A stretch of DNA of 64,000 bases from Bittarella massiliensis (ex Durand et al. 2017) (GCF_017566145.1 NZ_JABFCL010000002.1:1-64000), one strand, 5' to 3'; numbered from the stretch's first letter, positions 37,394 to 45,611 are shown. The notes: generated by a model not told the origin, from the letters alone. Numbers and translations are program-made.

Positions 37394-37846
37394 CTATTGA
37401 ATGACCATTACCGTCTGGCCGAACTCCACCAGTTCGCCGTTTTGCAGGTAGATGCGGGCCACCTTGCCATCGCAGGGGCTCTGGATCTCATTGAGCATCT
37501 TCATGGCCTCGACGATGCAGAGGACGTCGCCCTTTTTCACCTCCTGCCCCACGGCGACGAAGGGCTCGTCTTCGGGGGAGGGGGAGCTGTAATAGGTGCC
37601 CACGATGGGGGAGGGGACCGGTGTCCCCTCAATGGTGGGGGCGGCGGGTTCCTCGGCCGCGGGGGCGGGCTGCGGGGCCGCCAGGGGGACGGGGGCGGCG
37701 TCCGCCGCGGGGACGGCAAAGACCGGCGGGGCAAACTCCGCCTTGAAGGAGAACTCTCCCAGGTGCAGTTCTACGGCCGTGGCCCCCTGGGCTTTGGCCT
37801 GTTGCAGCAGCTCGCTGGCTGCGCTTTGCGCTTCGCGAATATCCAT
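37394..37846 (-). CDS. accB: Biotin carboxyl carrier protein
   Basis: The 150-residue protein has an N-terminal helix segment, a long Ala/Pro linker (about residues 45-75), and a biotinyl domain with the biotinylation motif VEAMKMLNE. It carries biotin between AccC and AccA/AccD. It lies between fabF and fabZ as in streptococcal fab clusters. Confidence 0.96.
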   Translation of the reverse strand: MDIREAQSAASELLQQAKAQGATAVELHLGEFSFKAEFAPPVFAVPAADAAPVPLAAPQPAPAAEEPAAPTIEGTPVPSPIVGTYYSSPSPEDEPFVAVGQEVKKGDVLCIVEAMKMLNEIQSPCDGKVARIYLQNGELVEFGQTVMVIQ

Positions 37847-37948
37847 GGTGTTTCCAACCTTTCCAAAAGGGGCGCGCGAGGGGGAGGCCAGACGCTTCCC
37901 CGCGCCGAACTCTGCGGGGCGGCCCCGCTCTTTTTTAGGGGTGTGATC

Positions 37949-39181
37949 TTACCGGTAGGCCCGGACGACGATGGTGGCGTTGTGGCCGCCAAAGCCCAGT
38001 GAGTTGGTCATGGCCACCTCCACCGGGGTGTGTAGGGCCTCGTTGGGGGTGTAGTCCAGGTCGCATGCGGGGTCGGGTTCCCGGTAGTTGATGGTGGGGG
38101 GGATGATCCCGTCGCGCACCGCCAGGGCGCAGACGAGGGCCTCCACCCCGCCGGCAGCCCCCAACAGGTGGCCGGTCATCGATTTGGTCGAGGAGATGTG
38201 CAGCCCCTTTGCCGCCTCGCCAAAGGCCAACTTGACGGCGTTTGTCTCAAAGGCGTCGTTGATGGGGGTGGCGGTGCCGTGGGCGTTGAGGTAGTCCACC
38301 TGCTCGGGGGTGACCCCGGCGTCCGCCATGGCCAGCTGCATGGCGCGGCAGGCCGCCTCGCCCGAGGGGTCGGGGCTGGTGATGTGGTAGGCGTCGGAAG
38401 AGGCGCCGTAGCCGGCCAGCTCCCCGAGGATTTCGGCGCCCCGGGCCTTGGCGTGCTCCTCGCTCTCCAGCACCAGAATGCCGGCGCCCTCACCCATGAC
38501 AAACCCGGCGCGGCGGGCGTCAAAGGGGACGGAGGCGGCGTCGGGGTCCTCGGAGGTGTTGAGGGCGTGCATGTTGGAGAACCCGGCAATGGCCAGGGGG
38601 ACGATGCAGGCCTCGGCCCCGCCGGCCACCATGCAGTCGGCGTAACCGTGGCGGATCAGGCGGAAGGCCTCGCCGATGGCGTGGGCCCCGCTGGAACAGG
38701 CGGTCACCGGGCAGTAGCTGTCGCCCTTGGCCCCAAAGCGCATGGAGATGCGGGCTGCCGCCATATTGGAGATCATGGTGGGGATAAAGAAGGGGGAGAC
38801 CCGGCCGGGCCCCTTGGTGAAGTACTTCTCGAACTCGTCGCAGAAAGTCTCCATCCCGCCGATGCCCGAACCCACAATGGTGCCGAAGCGGTAGGGGTCG
38901 GTGTTTTCGGCGGTGATGCCGCTCTGCTCCATGGCCTGGCAGGCGGCGGCCAGGGCGAACTGGCAGAACCGGTCCATCTTCCGGGCCTCTTTTTTCTCGA
39001 TGTAGTCGGTGGGCTCAAAATCCTTGACCTCGGCGGCCAGGGTGGCCTTGAACCCCTCGGTGTCAAAGTGGGTGATCTTGCCGATGCCGTTTTTCCCGGC
39101 AATCAGGTTGTTCCAAAAGGTCTCGATGTCGTTGCCGATGGGGGTGATGGCCCCCATCCCGGTGATCACTACGCGGTTCAT
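37949..39181 (-). CDS. fabF: Beta-ketoacyl-ACP synthase II
   Basis: The 410-residue condensing enzyme has the Cys-His-His triad: VTACSSGAHAIG (Cys), NAHGTATPINDAFE (His), and STKSMTGHLLGAAGG (His). It elongates acyl-ACP with malonyl-ACP. A 33-nt gap separates it from fabG, and a 102-nt gap from accB. Confidence 0.97.
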   Translation of the reverse strand: MNRVVITGMGAITPIGNDIETFWNNLIAGKNGIGKITHFDTEGFKATLAAEVKDFEPTDYIEKKEARKMDRFCQFALAAACQAMEQSGITAENTDPYRFGTIVGSGIGGMETFCDEFEKYFTKGPGRVSPFFIPTMISNMAAARISMRFGAKGDSYCPVTACSSGAHAIGEAFRLIRHGYADCMVAGGAEACIVPLAIAGFSNMHALNTSEDPDAASVPFDARRAGFVMGEGAGILVLESEEHAKARGAEILGELAGYGASSDAYHITSPDPSGEAACRAMQLAMADAGVTPEQVDYLNAHGTATPINDAFETNAVKLAFGEAAKGLHISSTKSMTGHLLGAAGGVEALVCALAVRDGIIPPTINYREPDPACDLDYTPNEALHTPVEVAMTNSLGFGGHNATIVVRAYR

Positions 39182-39214
39182 ACAAATCCTCCGTCTTTTC
39201 TGTCTGGATGGGGG

Positions 39215-39976
39215 CTACATGGCCAGCCCGCCGTCTACAATGAGAACCTGGCCGGTGATGTAGTCGGCCGAGGGGGAGCAGAGAAAGGCCACCGCCCCGG
39301 CAATGTCCTCCACGGTGCCAAAGCGCCCCAGGGAGATGGAGGCCTTGGCCCCCTCCACCACCTTTTCGGGCAGGGTCTGGGTCATGGCGGTCTCAATGAA
39401 GCCGGGTGCCACCGCGTTGCAGGTGATACCCCGGCTGCCCAGCTCTTTGGAGATGGTCTTGGTCAGGCCGATGAGCCCCGCCTTGGAGGAGGCGTAGTTG
39501 GCCTGGCCGGCGTTGCCGTACACTCCGGCCACCGAGGAGATGTTGACGATCTTCCCCCGGCGGGCCCGGGTCATCCCTTTGGCGCAGAGTTTGCTCATGT
39601 AAAAGGCCGAGTAGAGATTGACGTTGAGGACGGCCGAGAACTGCTCCGGCTTCATCCGCAGCAGCAGTCCGTCCTTGGTGATGCCGGCGTTGTTGACCAG
39701 CACCGCCACCGGCCCGTGCTCGGCGGTGATCTCCTCCACCGCCTGTTCGCAGGCGCCGTAGTCGGAGACGTCCCAGGGCTTGGCGACGACCTTTGCGCCG
39801 GCCGCCTCGCAGGCCTCGATGGTCTCACGGGAGACCGGCAGGTCCAACTCCTCCTGCGAGATGCTGTTGATAATGAGGTCAAATCCCTCTTTTGCCAGCC
39901 GTTTGCAGATGGCGGCGCCAATTCCGCGGGAGCCGCCGGTGACCAGCGCCAAGGGGCGCTTGTTCTCGTGTTCCAT
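39215..39976 (-). CDS. fabG: 3-oxoacyl-ACP reductase
   Basis: The 253-residue SDR enzyme reduces beta-ketoacyl-ACP with NADPH. It has the cofactor motif GGSRGIGAA, NNAG, and the Ser-Tyr-Lys catalytic set (NISSVAGVYG, then NYASSKAG). I chose the ATG at 39976 since it gives the family N-terminus (MEHENKRPLALVTGG); upstream codons to 40192 are in the divergent promoter region. Its ribosome site (GAGGG) is weak. It is the first gene of the minus-strand operon. Confidence 0.95.
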   Translation of the reverse strand: MEHENKRPLALVTGGSRGIGAAICKRLAKEGFDLIINSISQEELDLPVSRETIEACEAAGAKVVAKPWDVSDYGACEQAVEEITAEHGPVAVLVNNAGITKDGLLLRMKPEQFSAVLNVNLYSAFYMSKLCAKGMTRARRGKIVNISSVAGVYGNAGQANYASSKAGLIGLTKTISKELGSRGITCNAVAPGFIETAMTQTLPEKVVEGAKASISLGRFGTVEDIAGAVAFLCSPSADYITGQVLIVDGGLAM

Positions 39977-40350
39977 TCTCAAAACCCTCGTTTCTTCTGG
40001 ATGATCGGTTTGTCCACCCGTCCCGCCGACTGGCGGTGGGAAACGGGGCTGCCCCGGGCGATTCCCGGCGGCAAAACCTCTTTTCATTTTACCATAAAAT
40101 TGACAGAGGCAGTACTGGTTGCGCGAAAAGATGCAAAAAAAATTTACATTTCCCGGCAACCGCAGCGGCGCGAAAAATGCTTCGATTGACAAACTAATTG
40201 TTTTTCATTATAATGGGGGCCACAGTGTTTGTCAACTTTTTCCCAATCCCCGCTGCCAGCGGGGTCCGGTTGCCCTCTCTGGGGGGCCTTGGGAAGGGCG
40301 GCCGGCCGTTTGCGGCGCGGCCCCCCTTTTATCAATAGGAGGAATGAACG
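39977..40350. other. Divergent control region between fabG and fabD
   Basis: This 374-nt region separates the minus-strand fab-acc operon from fabD. It contains a consensus promoter and three copies of a TGACAAAC-like half-site (see next entry). On the minus strand TAAAAT (40091-40086) is a possible -10 for fabG, without a good -35. CAGTACTG near 40110 is a short palindrome. No gene is seen. Confidence 0.6.
40186..40235 (+). promoter_or_regulatory. fabD promoter with overlapping MarR-type operator
   Basis: TTGACA (40186-40191) and TATAAT (40209-40214) have a perfect 17-bp spacing. TGACAAAC (40187-40194), 5 nt, then GTTTTTCA (40200-40207) forms a dyad with 7 of 8 positions matched, covering the -35 box and spacer. 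A third half-site, GTTTGTCAA (40227-40235), is the exact complement of TTGACAAAC and lies just past the start point. The MarR gene two genes on is the obvious candidate to bind. Confidence 0.8.
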
Positions 40351-41277
40351 ATGAGCCAAATCACCCTGCTGTTCCCCGGTCAGGGCGCCCAATTCACCGG
40401 CATGGGGCAGGACCTCTGCCAGGCCTATCCCGAGGCCAAGGCGGTCTTTGACCTGGGCAGCCAGACCACCGGCCGCGACCTGGCCGCCCTCTGTTTTGAG
40501 GGGGACGAGGCCACCCTGGCCAAGACCGAGAACGCCCAGCTCGCCATCTTTGCCCACTCGATGGCGGTGACCGAGGTGCTGCGGGCGAGAGGGGTCGCCT
40601 TTGAGGCGGCGGCCGGCTTCTCCCTGGGCGAGTGCAGCGCCCTCTGCGCCGCCGGGGCCTGCACCCTGGAACAGGGCTTTGCCCTGGTGGCCGCCCGCGG
40701 CCGCCTGATGGGGGAGGCGGCTGCCGCCCAGGGCGGCGCCATGGCTGCCGTCATGGGGCTGACCCCCGAGCAGATCGCCGATTGCTGCCGGCAGGTCGAG
40801 GGGTATGTGCTGCCGGTGAACTTCAACTCCCCGGCGCAGACGGTGATCGCCGGCGACCCGGCGGCGGTGGCGGCGGCCTGCGCCCGCTGCGCCGGGGCAG
40901 GGGCCTCCCGCACGGTGCCCCTCAAGGTCAGCGGGGCCTTCCACACCCGGTACATGGAGCCCGCCTCCGACGCCCTCTACGCCGAGCTGGAGGGGGTTGC
41001 CTTTGCCGACCCTGCCCTGCCGGTCTACGCCAACGGCACCGGGGAGCCCATCCCCGCGGGCGCCGACCTGCGCGCCCATCTGGCCCAGCAGATGAAGGGG
41101 CCGGTGCAGTGGGTCAAGACGGTGGAGAACCTGGTGCGCGACGGCCACCTGCTGGGGGCCGAGTGCGGCCCCGGCAAGGTGCTCACCGGCAACGGCCGCC
41201 GCATCAGCCGGGAGATGAAGGTGAAAAACCTGCAGACCGCGGCCGACGTGCAGAAGTTTCTCGACGAGCAGGCCTAG
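40351..41277 (+). CDS. fabD: Malonyl-CoA:ACP transacylase
   Basis: The 308-residue enzyme loads malonyl groups onto acyl carrier protein. It starts ITLLFPGQGAQFTGMG, has the nucleophile elbow AAGFSLGECSAL (the usual GHSLGE has Phe in place of His here), and the active-site His in VSGAFHTRYMEPA. TAGGAGGA 7 nt upstream is an excellent ribosome site. It is divergent from the other fab genes and 35 nt upstream of a MarR gene. fabH, fabK and acpP are not in the window. Confidence 0.95.
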   Translation: MSQITLLFPGQGAQFTGMGQDLCQAYPEAKAVFDLGSQTTGRDLAALCFEGDEATLAKTENAQLAIFAHSMAVTEVLRARGVAFEAAAGFSLGECSALCAAGACTLEQGFALVAARGRLMGEAAAAQGGAMAAVMGLTPEQIADCCRQVEGYVLPVNFNSPAQTVIAGDPAAVAAACARCAGAGASRTVPLKVSGAFHTRYMEPASDALYAELEGVAFADPALPVYANGTGEPIPAGADLRAHLAQQMKGPVQWVKTVENLVRDGHLLGAECGPGKVLTGNGRRISREMKVKNLQTAADVQKFLDEQA

Positions 41278-41312
41278 AGCGGCCACACCCAACAGAGAGA
41301 GGAGGGGAGCGG

Positions 41313-41777
41313 GTGCCCTGTTCCCAGCAGATCAACCACTTTTTGACCGCCATCTTTCAAAACATCCTCTCGGTGGAGGAGGGGTTTGTCCACCGCGCCC
41401 TCAAGGACCGGCGGGTGACCATCACCGAGATTCACATCCTCGACCAGATCGGGCCCGAGGGGGCGCGGCGGATGGGGGACGTGGCCGAGAGCCTGGGGGT
41501 CACCCTCCCCACCCTCACCGCCTCGGCGGAGCGGCTCTGCCGCAAGGGGCTGGCCCTCAAGGCGCGCGACGGCGTCGACCGGCGGGTGGTCAACATCTCC
41601 CTCACCGACGCCGGGAAAGAGGTCTGCCGGCTGCACAGCGAGTTTCACCAGCGGCTGGTGGCGCGGGTCACCCAGGGGCTGGAGCCCGCTGACCTGCCGG
41701 CATTTACCCGGCTGCTGGAGCAGGTCAACGGCTTTTTTGAGGAGCTGTCCGCCGAGGGGGACGCCCTCTTGCACTGA
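41313..41777 (+). CDS. MarR-family regulator, probably FabT-like
   Basis: The 154-residue protein has the MarR fold: an N-terminal helix pair, VTITEIHILDQIG, recognition helix VTLPTLTASAERLCRKGL, and the wing DGVDRRVVNISLTDAG. The start is GTG 41313, with GGAGGGG 6 nt upstream. Its place next to fabD matches FabT, the MarR regulator of fatty-acid genes in streptococci, which uses long-chain acyl-ACP as co-repressor. FabT function here is inferred from neighbourhood and the dyad at 40187-40207. Confidence 0.85.
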   Translation: MPCSQQINHFLTAIFQNILSVEEGFVHRALKDRRVTITEIHILDQIGPEGARRMGDVAESLGVTLPTLTASAERLCRKGLALKARDGVDRRVVNISLTDAGKEVCRLHSEFHQRLVARVTQGLEPADLPAFTRLLEQVNGFFEELSAEGDALLH

Positions 41778-42033
41778 CACTTTTCGGCGCCCCGCCCTGT
41801 TTGTTCGGCTCGGCCTTCCCCCCCGACGGCCAGCGGAGGGAGCGGTAAAAGGCCCCTTTTTGACCCAATTGGGCGGCCGCTGCCGGAAAGGGGAGGGTGT
41901 GCCCCCAGAAGCACTGTTTTATTAAAATGGCGCTTCCGGGGGCAAAAAGGCGCTTAAAAAGGGTCAAAACATGTGGCTTTCTAACCGTTTGTGGTTAATT
42001 TTTTCATTTTTTCTTTATTTTTCCGAAAAATCA
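41778..42033. other. Intergenic region after the MarR gene
   Basis: No gene is seen. An imperfect inverted repeat, GCCCCCAGAAGC (from 41899) with GCTTCCGGGGGC (one mismatch), encloses an AT-rich loop of about 19 nt, and may end the fabD-marR transcript. An AT-rich stretch (41980-42033) leads into a promoter. Confidence 0.5.
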
Positions 42034-42063
42034 TTGACAGAAATGAACGGGTAAGGCTATACT
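42034..42063 (+). promoter_or_regulatory. Strong sigma-A promoter reading into a non-coding segment
   Basis: TTGACA at 42034-42039 and TATACT at 42058-42063 are 18 bp apart in an AT-rich setting. No coding sequence follows on this strand before the terminator at 42121-42164. Confidence 0.72.
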
Positions 42064-42068
42064 GGAAT

Positions 42069-42168
42069 TCCAGACCGGTCGCGTTTTCAGTAGAGGCGTG
42101 CCGGTCCGGTATAAGACTGCAAGAGAGAGCGCCTGGGGCAGAAATGCCCCAGGCGCTCTCTCTTGTGT
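42069..42168 (+). ncRNA. Candidate small RNA of about 100 nt
   Basis: Between a good promoter and a very strong terminator there is no open frame with a ribosome site. The segment can fold into a hairpin, GACCGG.CGC paired with GCG..CCGGTC (about 42073-42106), then a short single-stranded stretch and the terminator stem. No known RNA family is recognised. It could instead be an unexplained promoter next to a terminator for the minus-strand gene. Confidence 0.45.
42120..42168. terminator. Very strong bidirectional terminator
   Basis: A perfect 20-bp stem, AAGAGAGAGCGCCTGGGGCA with its exact complement, encloses GAAA. It can end the candidate small RNA on plus and the gene at 42178-42789 on minus. 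The T runs are interrupted by C on both sides. Confidence 0.75.
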
Positions 42169-42177
42169 GGGCAAAAC

Positions 42178-42789
42178 CTATTTGGCGGTCAGGTTCATTC
42201 CCAGCTCGTCCACTGCGGGAACGGCCCCCGTCCCCTCGTTTTCCTCTCTCCAAAAGGCGCGGTAGAGTTCGTCGGCCTCCTCGCTGTGAAAGTCCACAAT
42301 GTAGTTTTTCCCGTCTTTGCCGGTGATCCACTCGCACTCCAGGGGGCCGTATTCGTCCTGCCGCTCCAGCACAAAGTGAAAGCGGTCGTTGTCATACAGC
42401 TGGTAGCGGACAAAACTCTCCCCCTCCTTGCCGGGGATGTCGAGCCGGCAATCGTAGAGAAAAACCTTCTCTTCGGGGGGCAGTTTTCCGGCTGCCTCCG
42501 CGCCGTCCCGCAGCGCCACCTCCACCAGGTACATCTGCCCGACATTGGGGACCGAGATGGTGGCGGTGTCCGTCTGGCGGGGCTGGTCGCTGTTTTCCTC
42601 CAGCAGTTGCTGCCAGTACTTCTGGGTGTCGGCGTAGGAGTTTTCCTGGGAGTTGCCCTCCTCCGTATAGGCGTTTTTTCGCTGCTTTTCAAACAGCTGA
42701 TCCCGGTTGGAGAAGATCGTCACCCCGACCACTGCGACAACAGCGCCCAAAAACAGAAGTTGCAGGCCGAACTTGAGCCCCTTTTTCAT
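42178..42789 (-). CDS. Hypothetical membrane-anchored extracytoplasmic protein
   Basis: The 203-residue protein has a basic start and one membrane segment (LQLLFLGAVVAVVGVTIF, about residues 9-26) with no lipobox, then an acidic soluble domain of about 170 residues facing outside. No family is recognised. The domain shows alternating hydrophobic strands (MYLVEVALRDG, VFLYDCRLDIPG, FHFVLERQDEYG). ATG 42789 has GGAGG 8 nt upstream. It stands alone before the AT-rich region that precedes the peptide locus. Confidence 0.7.
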   Translation of the reverse strand: MKKGLKFGLQLLFLGAVVAVVGVTIFSNRDQLFEKQRKNAYTEEGNSQENSYADTQKYWQQLLEENSDQPRQTDTATISVPNVGQMYLVEVALRDGAEAAGKLPPEEKVFLYDCRLDIPGKEGESFVRYQLYDNDRFHFVLERQDEYGPLECEWITGKDGKNYIVDFHSEEADELYRAFWREENEGTGAVPAVDELGMNLTAK

Positions 42790-43049
42790 GGCGATTGACC
42801 TCCTTTTCGGTGGGGAACGACACATCCCCCTGTACCCCTAACATACCACAAGGGGGGAATGGGTGAATATGGGCGATTTGCACAAATATAAATCAAAATG
42901 TTGTACTTTTAAGGAAAAAGAAAAATTCGACAAAAACTGACTCTTTTCTCCAACAATTGAACTAAAAAACTGGCCAATAGCAATAGTTCTCTTTAAAAAT
43001 TATATATAATATACATAAAATAATAAAAAGTGGTAAAAAAATAGCCATA
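42790..43049. other. AT-rich control region
   Basis: This stretch is far more AT-rich than its surroundings, especially 42880-43050, with runs such as TATATATAATATAC. It separates divergent genes and carries the promoter of the peptide gene at its right edge. No gene is seen. Such a local drop in GC may mark acquired DNA. Confidence 0.55.
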
Positions 43050-43077
43050 TTGACTTTATCTGCTAAAGGAATATACT
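43050..43077 (+). promoter_or_regulatory. Candidate promoter of the small secreted-peptide gene
   Basis: TTGACT at 43050-43055 and TATACT at 43072-43077 are 16 bp apart, 70 nt before the start codon. Confidence 0.6.
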
Positions 43078-43147
43078 GAAAACAGAAACAGCGCTGTTTG
43101 GTACGGGAAGGCTTATTCACAGACAACTCTTAGAAAGGAGTAGGAAG

Positions 43148-43504
43148 ATGAAAAAGGCAGGTCTCAAAAAGTGGTTTGTTGCGGCGACGGCTGCGGCAAT
43201 GCTCCTTTTAGTCTTTGCCGGCACCGCCCTGGCGGGAAAATGGTGGGCGGTAAAGACGGCGACGGGGAACTACACGACGTACTCCGCTTGGTCGAACACG
43301 GCTTCGTACGTGGCTGTACACGTGGAACAGGCCGGCTCCGACTCGGGGACCCTCTATCTGAGAGGGGTAGGCAGAGAGTACGGTAATAGCACCCCTCAGC
43401 TCAGCATGTCGAGTATGCGGAGTTGGCAAGGTGGCATGGCCACCGACCAGTACCGGGCCGCCCTGTGGGGCGCGGGTACGGGCTCCGGGTACGTAGCGAC
43501 CTAA
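43148..43504 (+). CDS. Small secreted Trp/Tyr-rich peptide, possible lactococcin-972-like bacteriocin precursor
   Basis: The 118-residue product has a clear Sec signal peptide (basic start, hydrophobic core about residues 10-24, AGTALA cleavage site near residue 29), leaving a mature peptide of about 89 residues. The mature part begins GKWWAVKTATGNYTTYSAWS, has five Trp, many Tyr and Ser, and no Cys. The pattern of aromatic and small residues, with a Y..A.WG.G end, recalls the lactococcin 972 family, and the next genes (large membrane protein, ABC ATPase, membrane protein) match that family's usual neighbours. AGAAAGGAG 8 nt upstream is a strong ribosome site. Identity is a hypothesis. Confidence 0.6.
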   Translation: MKKAGLKKWFVAATAAAMLLLVFAGTALAGKWWAVKTATGNYTTYSAWSNTASYVAVHVEQAGSDSGTLYLRGVGREYGNSTPQLSMSSMRSWQGGMATDQYRAALWGAGTGSGYVAT

Positions 43505-43515
43505 CCAGATGTCTT

Positions 43516-43545
43516 GCAAAATCCAGGGGGATCCCTGGATTTTGC
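43516..43545 (+). promoter_or_regulatory. Hairpin between peptide gene and export genes
   Basis: A perfect 13-bp stem, GCAAAATCCAGGG with CCCTGGATTTTGC, encloses GGAT 11 nt after the peptide stop codon. With weak T content after it, it is probably a partial terminator or mRNA stabiliser, which would raise peptide expression above that of the membrane genes. Confidence 0.75.
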
Positions 43546-43580
43546 GCGTTTGGGAGATGTGGTTAAAGGAGGGCCTTTCT

Positions 43581-45575
43581 ATGCTGCAGATGACCAAAAA
43601 CAGCCTGCGCCTGTTTTTTCGCAATGCCGCGCTGGTGCTGGCCTTTGCCGCGGTGCTGGCCGCGCCCCACCTGTTGATGCTTCCCCGCATGGATTCGTTG
43701 GTCTCCCTGGGGCCTGACCAAGTAGCCAGCTATCGCTTTGCGAGCTTGCTCCTGCAGCAGGCGGGGCTCTTCTTTCTGCTCTTCGCCTTTATCGGCTACG
43801 AGTTTTTCTCCCGGGCGAAAAGGGCCTTTTTGCTGGAGACGGTCAAAACCTGCCCCAACGGCCACCTGCGGCTTTTGGGCGCCCAGTTTCTGGCCCTGGA
43901 GTTGCTGCTCCTCGCCGCCGTCGTCAATATAAGTACCTACTCCGTCTTCGGCGTCGCCTTTACCGGCAGCACCCAGGGGCCGGTCGTCGCCAACCTGCTG
44001 CTCTCCCTCGTCCTCTACTTCCTCCTCTCGGGGACGGTGGCGCTGCTGTTGGGGTGTGTGCTGGCCCTCTGCGCCGGGCGGATGGCGGCCTACGGGGTGA
44101 TGGTCCTCTGGAGCTACCTGGCCTCCGATCTCCCCTATACGATTTTGACCAGCCTGCAGGAGAAGGTCGGCCCCGCGGCCTACTGGCTGCGGGACCTGCT
44201 GGGCGTCTGCTTTGCGGGGGAGGGGTTTGTGGACCCGGCCTACGGGCTCCCGGTGGAGTGGTACCGCTTTGCCCTGGCGTTTTTCTGGGTGTTGGCGCTG
44301 GGGGCCGTCGCCCTCCTCTTCACCCGCCCCTCTCCCCCCAAAGGCAGGCGCTGGGCCGCGGGGGGGATGGCGGCCCTCTCCCTTTTTTGCCTGACGGCCT
44401 ACCTCTGCAAACAGGGGTATCGCCCCATGGACTCGCGGATAGAGGGGCGGATGGTCGACTCCTACTATTGGCACACCGACGTGCAGCCCAGGGAGGCGGC
44501 GGCGGACTTTGCCGTTTCCGCCTGTGAGATGGACCTGCGGGTTGGCGATGGGTTAAAGGCCCGCGTCGTGTTGGACCTGGAGGAGACAGAGGGGCTGGCA
44601 GGGCTGAAATTTACCCTCTACCACGGCTACCGGCTGCAGGCGGTGACGGACGGGGCGGGCAACCCCCTCCCCTTTGAGCGGGAGGGCGACTACCTGTATA
44701 TCCCCCAGAATGCCGGGGAGCCCCTCTCCCAGCTGACCTTCTCCTACGGCGGCATGTCGGGGGAGTTCTATTCCAACGCGCAGGGGATCCACCTGCCCGG
44801 CTACTTCCCCTACTTCCCGATGGAGGGGTATCACCGTCTGGACGGGGGGCTGTCGGGCGAGTTCGCGCCGGGCGCCCGGGAGCCGCACCTGACCGAAAGC
44901 CGCCCCATCACCCTTCGCCTGCAGACCCGGCTGCCGGTCTTTGTCTCGCTGCCGCAGCAGCCCGACGGCAGCTATGCGGGGCTGTCCACAGGGGCGACCA
45001 TCTTTGGCGGCCAGTACGTGCGCGGGTCCCTGGGGGGCTACGACGTGGTCATGCCCCAGATGTCGGACTACCCCCTCTATGTGGACGGGTTTGAAGAGGC
45101 GCTGGAGCGCCTGGGCGGCCAACTGGGCGTCGACCTCTCCCAAAAGTTCAGGGACAAACCCCTCTTTTTCTCCCCCCAGAGCTTTACAAGCGACGGAAAA
45201 AGCTGCTATATTGAAATGGAGGACTGCTATGTTGTCCTGGGGATGTTGGCGCCGCGGCCCATCACCAACGTGATCAAGATGTTGGCGGGGAGCAACCTGG
45301 AAAAGCAGCACGTGGCCTACCTCGCCCACCTCTACCTGGACGTGGGCAAGCGGGACGACTTTATTGCCTATTTCACGGGGAAGTGGGACGGTTCCGTCCC
45401 CAACGAATTTGCCGGCGACCTGGGGCCCGCCGGGTACAAGGAGATGTACCAGACATTCATGGACGCCATTGCAAAAAATGGCGAGGACGCCGTCTTGAAG
45501 CAGGTGGGAGCCTATTTGACAGATGACGGCGACACGCGCGACCGCTACACCTTTGTCAACAGTTTGATGGAGTAG
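43581..45575 (+). CDS. Large membrane protein, ABC-2-type permease with an extracytoplasmic domain
   Basis: The 664-residue protein has about six to seven membrane segments in its first 280 residues (for example LVLAFAAVLAAPHLLML, VLYFLLSGTVALLLGCVLAL and FALAFFWVLALGAVALLF), then a soluble domain of about 380 residues. That domain resembles the N-terminal beta-domain of M1-type peptidases found in some ABC-2 permeases (LTFSYGGMSGEFYS, LPGYFPYFPMEGYH), but no HExxH zinc motif is present, so it is not a peptidase. ATG 43581 has AAAGGAGGG 8 nt upstream. With the ATPase downstream it could export or give immunity to the peptide (inference). Confidence 0.72.
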   Translation: MLQMTKNSLRLFFRNAALVLAFAAVLAAPHLLMLPRMDSLVSLGPDQVASYRFASLLLQQAGLFFLLFAFIGYEFFSRAKRAFLLETVKTCPNGHLRLLGAQFLALELLLLAAVVNISTYSVFGVAFTGSTQGPVVANLLLSLVLYFLLSGTVALLLGCVLALCAGRMAAYGVMVLWSYLASDLPYTILTSLQEKVGPAAYWLRDLLGVCFAGEGFVDPAYGLPVEWYRFALAFFWVLALGAVALLFTRPSPPKGRRWAAGGMAALSLFCLTAYLCKQGYRPMDSRIEGRMVDSYYWHTDVQPREAAADFAVSACEMDLRVGDGLKARVVLDLEETEGLAGLKFTLYHGYRLQAVTDGAGNPLPFEREGDYLYIPQNAGEPLSQLTFSYGGMSGEFYSNAQGIHLPGYFPYFPMEGYHRLDGGLSGEFAPGAREPHLTESRPITLRLQTRLPVFVSLPQQPDGSYAGLSTGATIFGGQYVRGSLGGYDVVMPQMSDYPLYVDGFEEALERLGGQLGVDLSQKFRDKPLFFSPQSFTSDGKSCYIEMEDCYVVLGMLAPRPITNVIKMLAGSNLEKQHVAYLAHLYLDVGKRDDFIAYFTGKWDGSVPNEFAGDLGPAGYKEMYQTFMDAIAKNGEDAVLKQVGAYLTDDGDTRDRYTFVNSLME

Positions 45576-45611
45576 CGGCGCACAGCAGACAGATGGGGGA
45601 GGGTTTTTGCC

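Noticed and set aside
40632..41277. N-terminal extension of the MarR gene through fabD
   Set aside because: The long open frame overlaps fabD entirely; the GTG at 41313 has a clear ribosome site and gives the normal MarR length.
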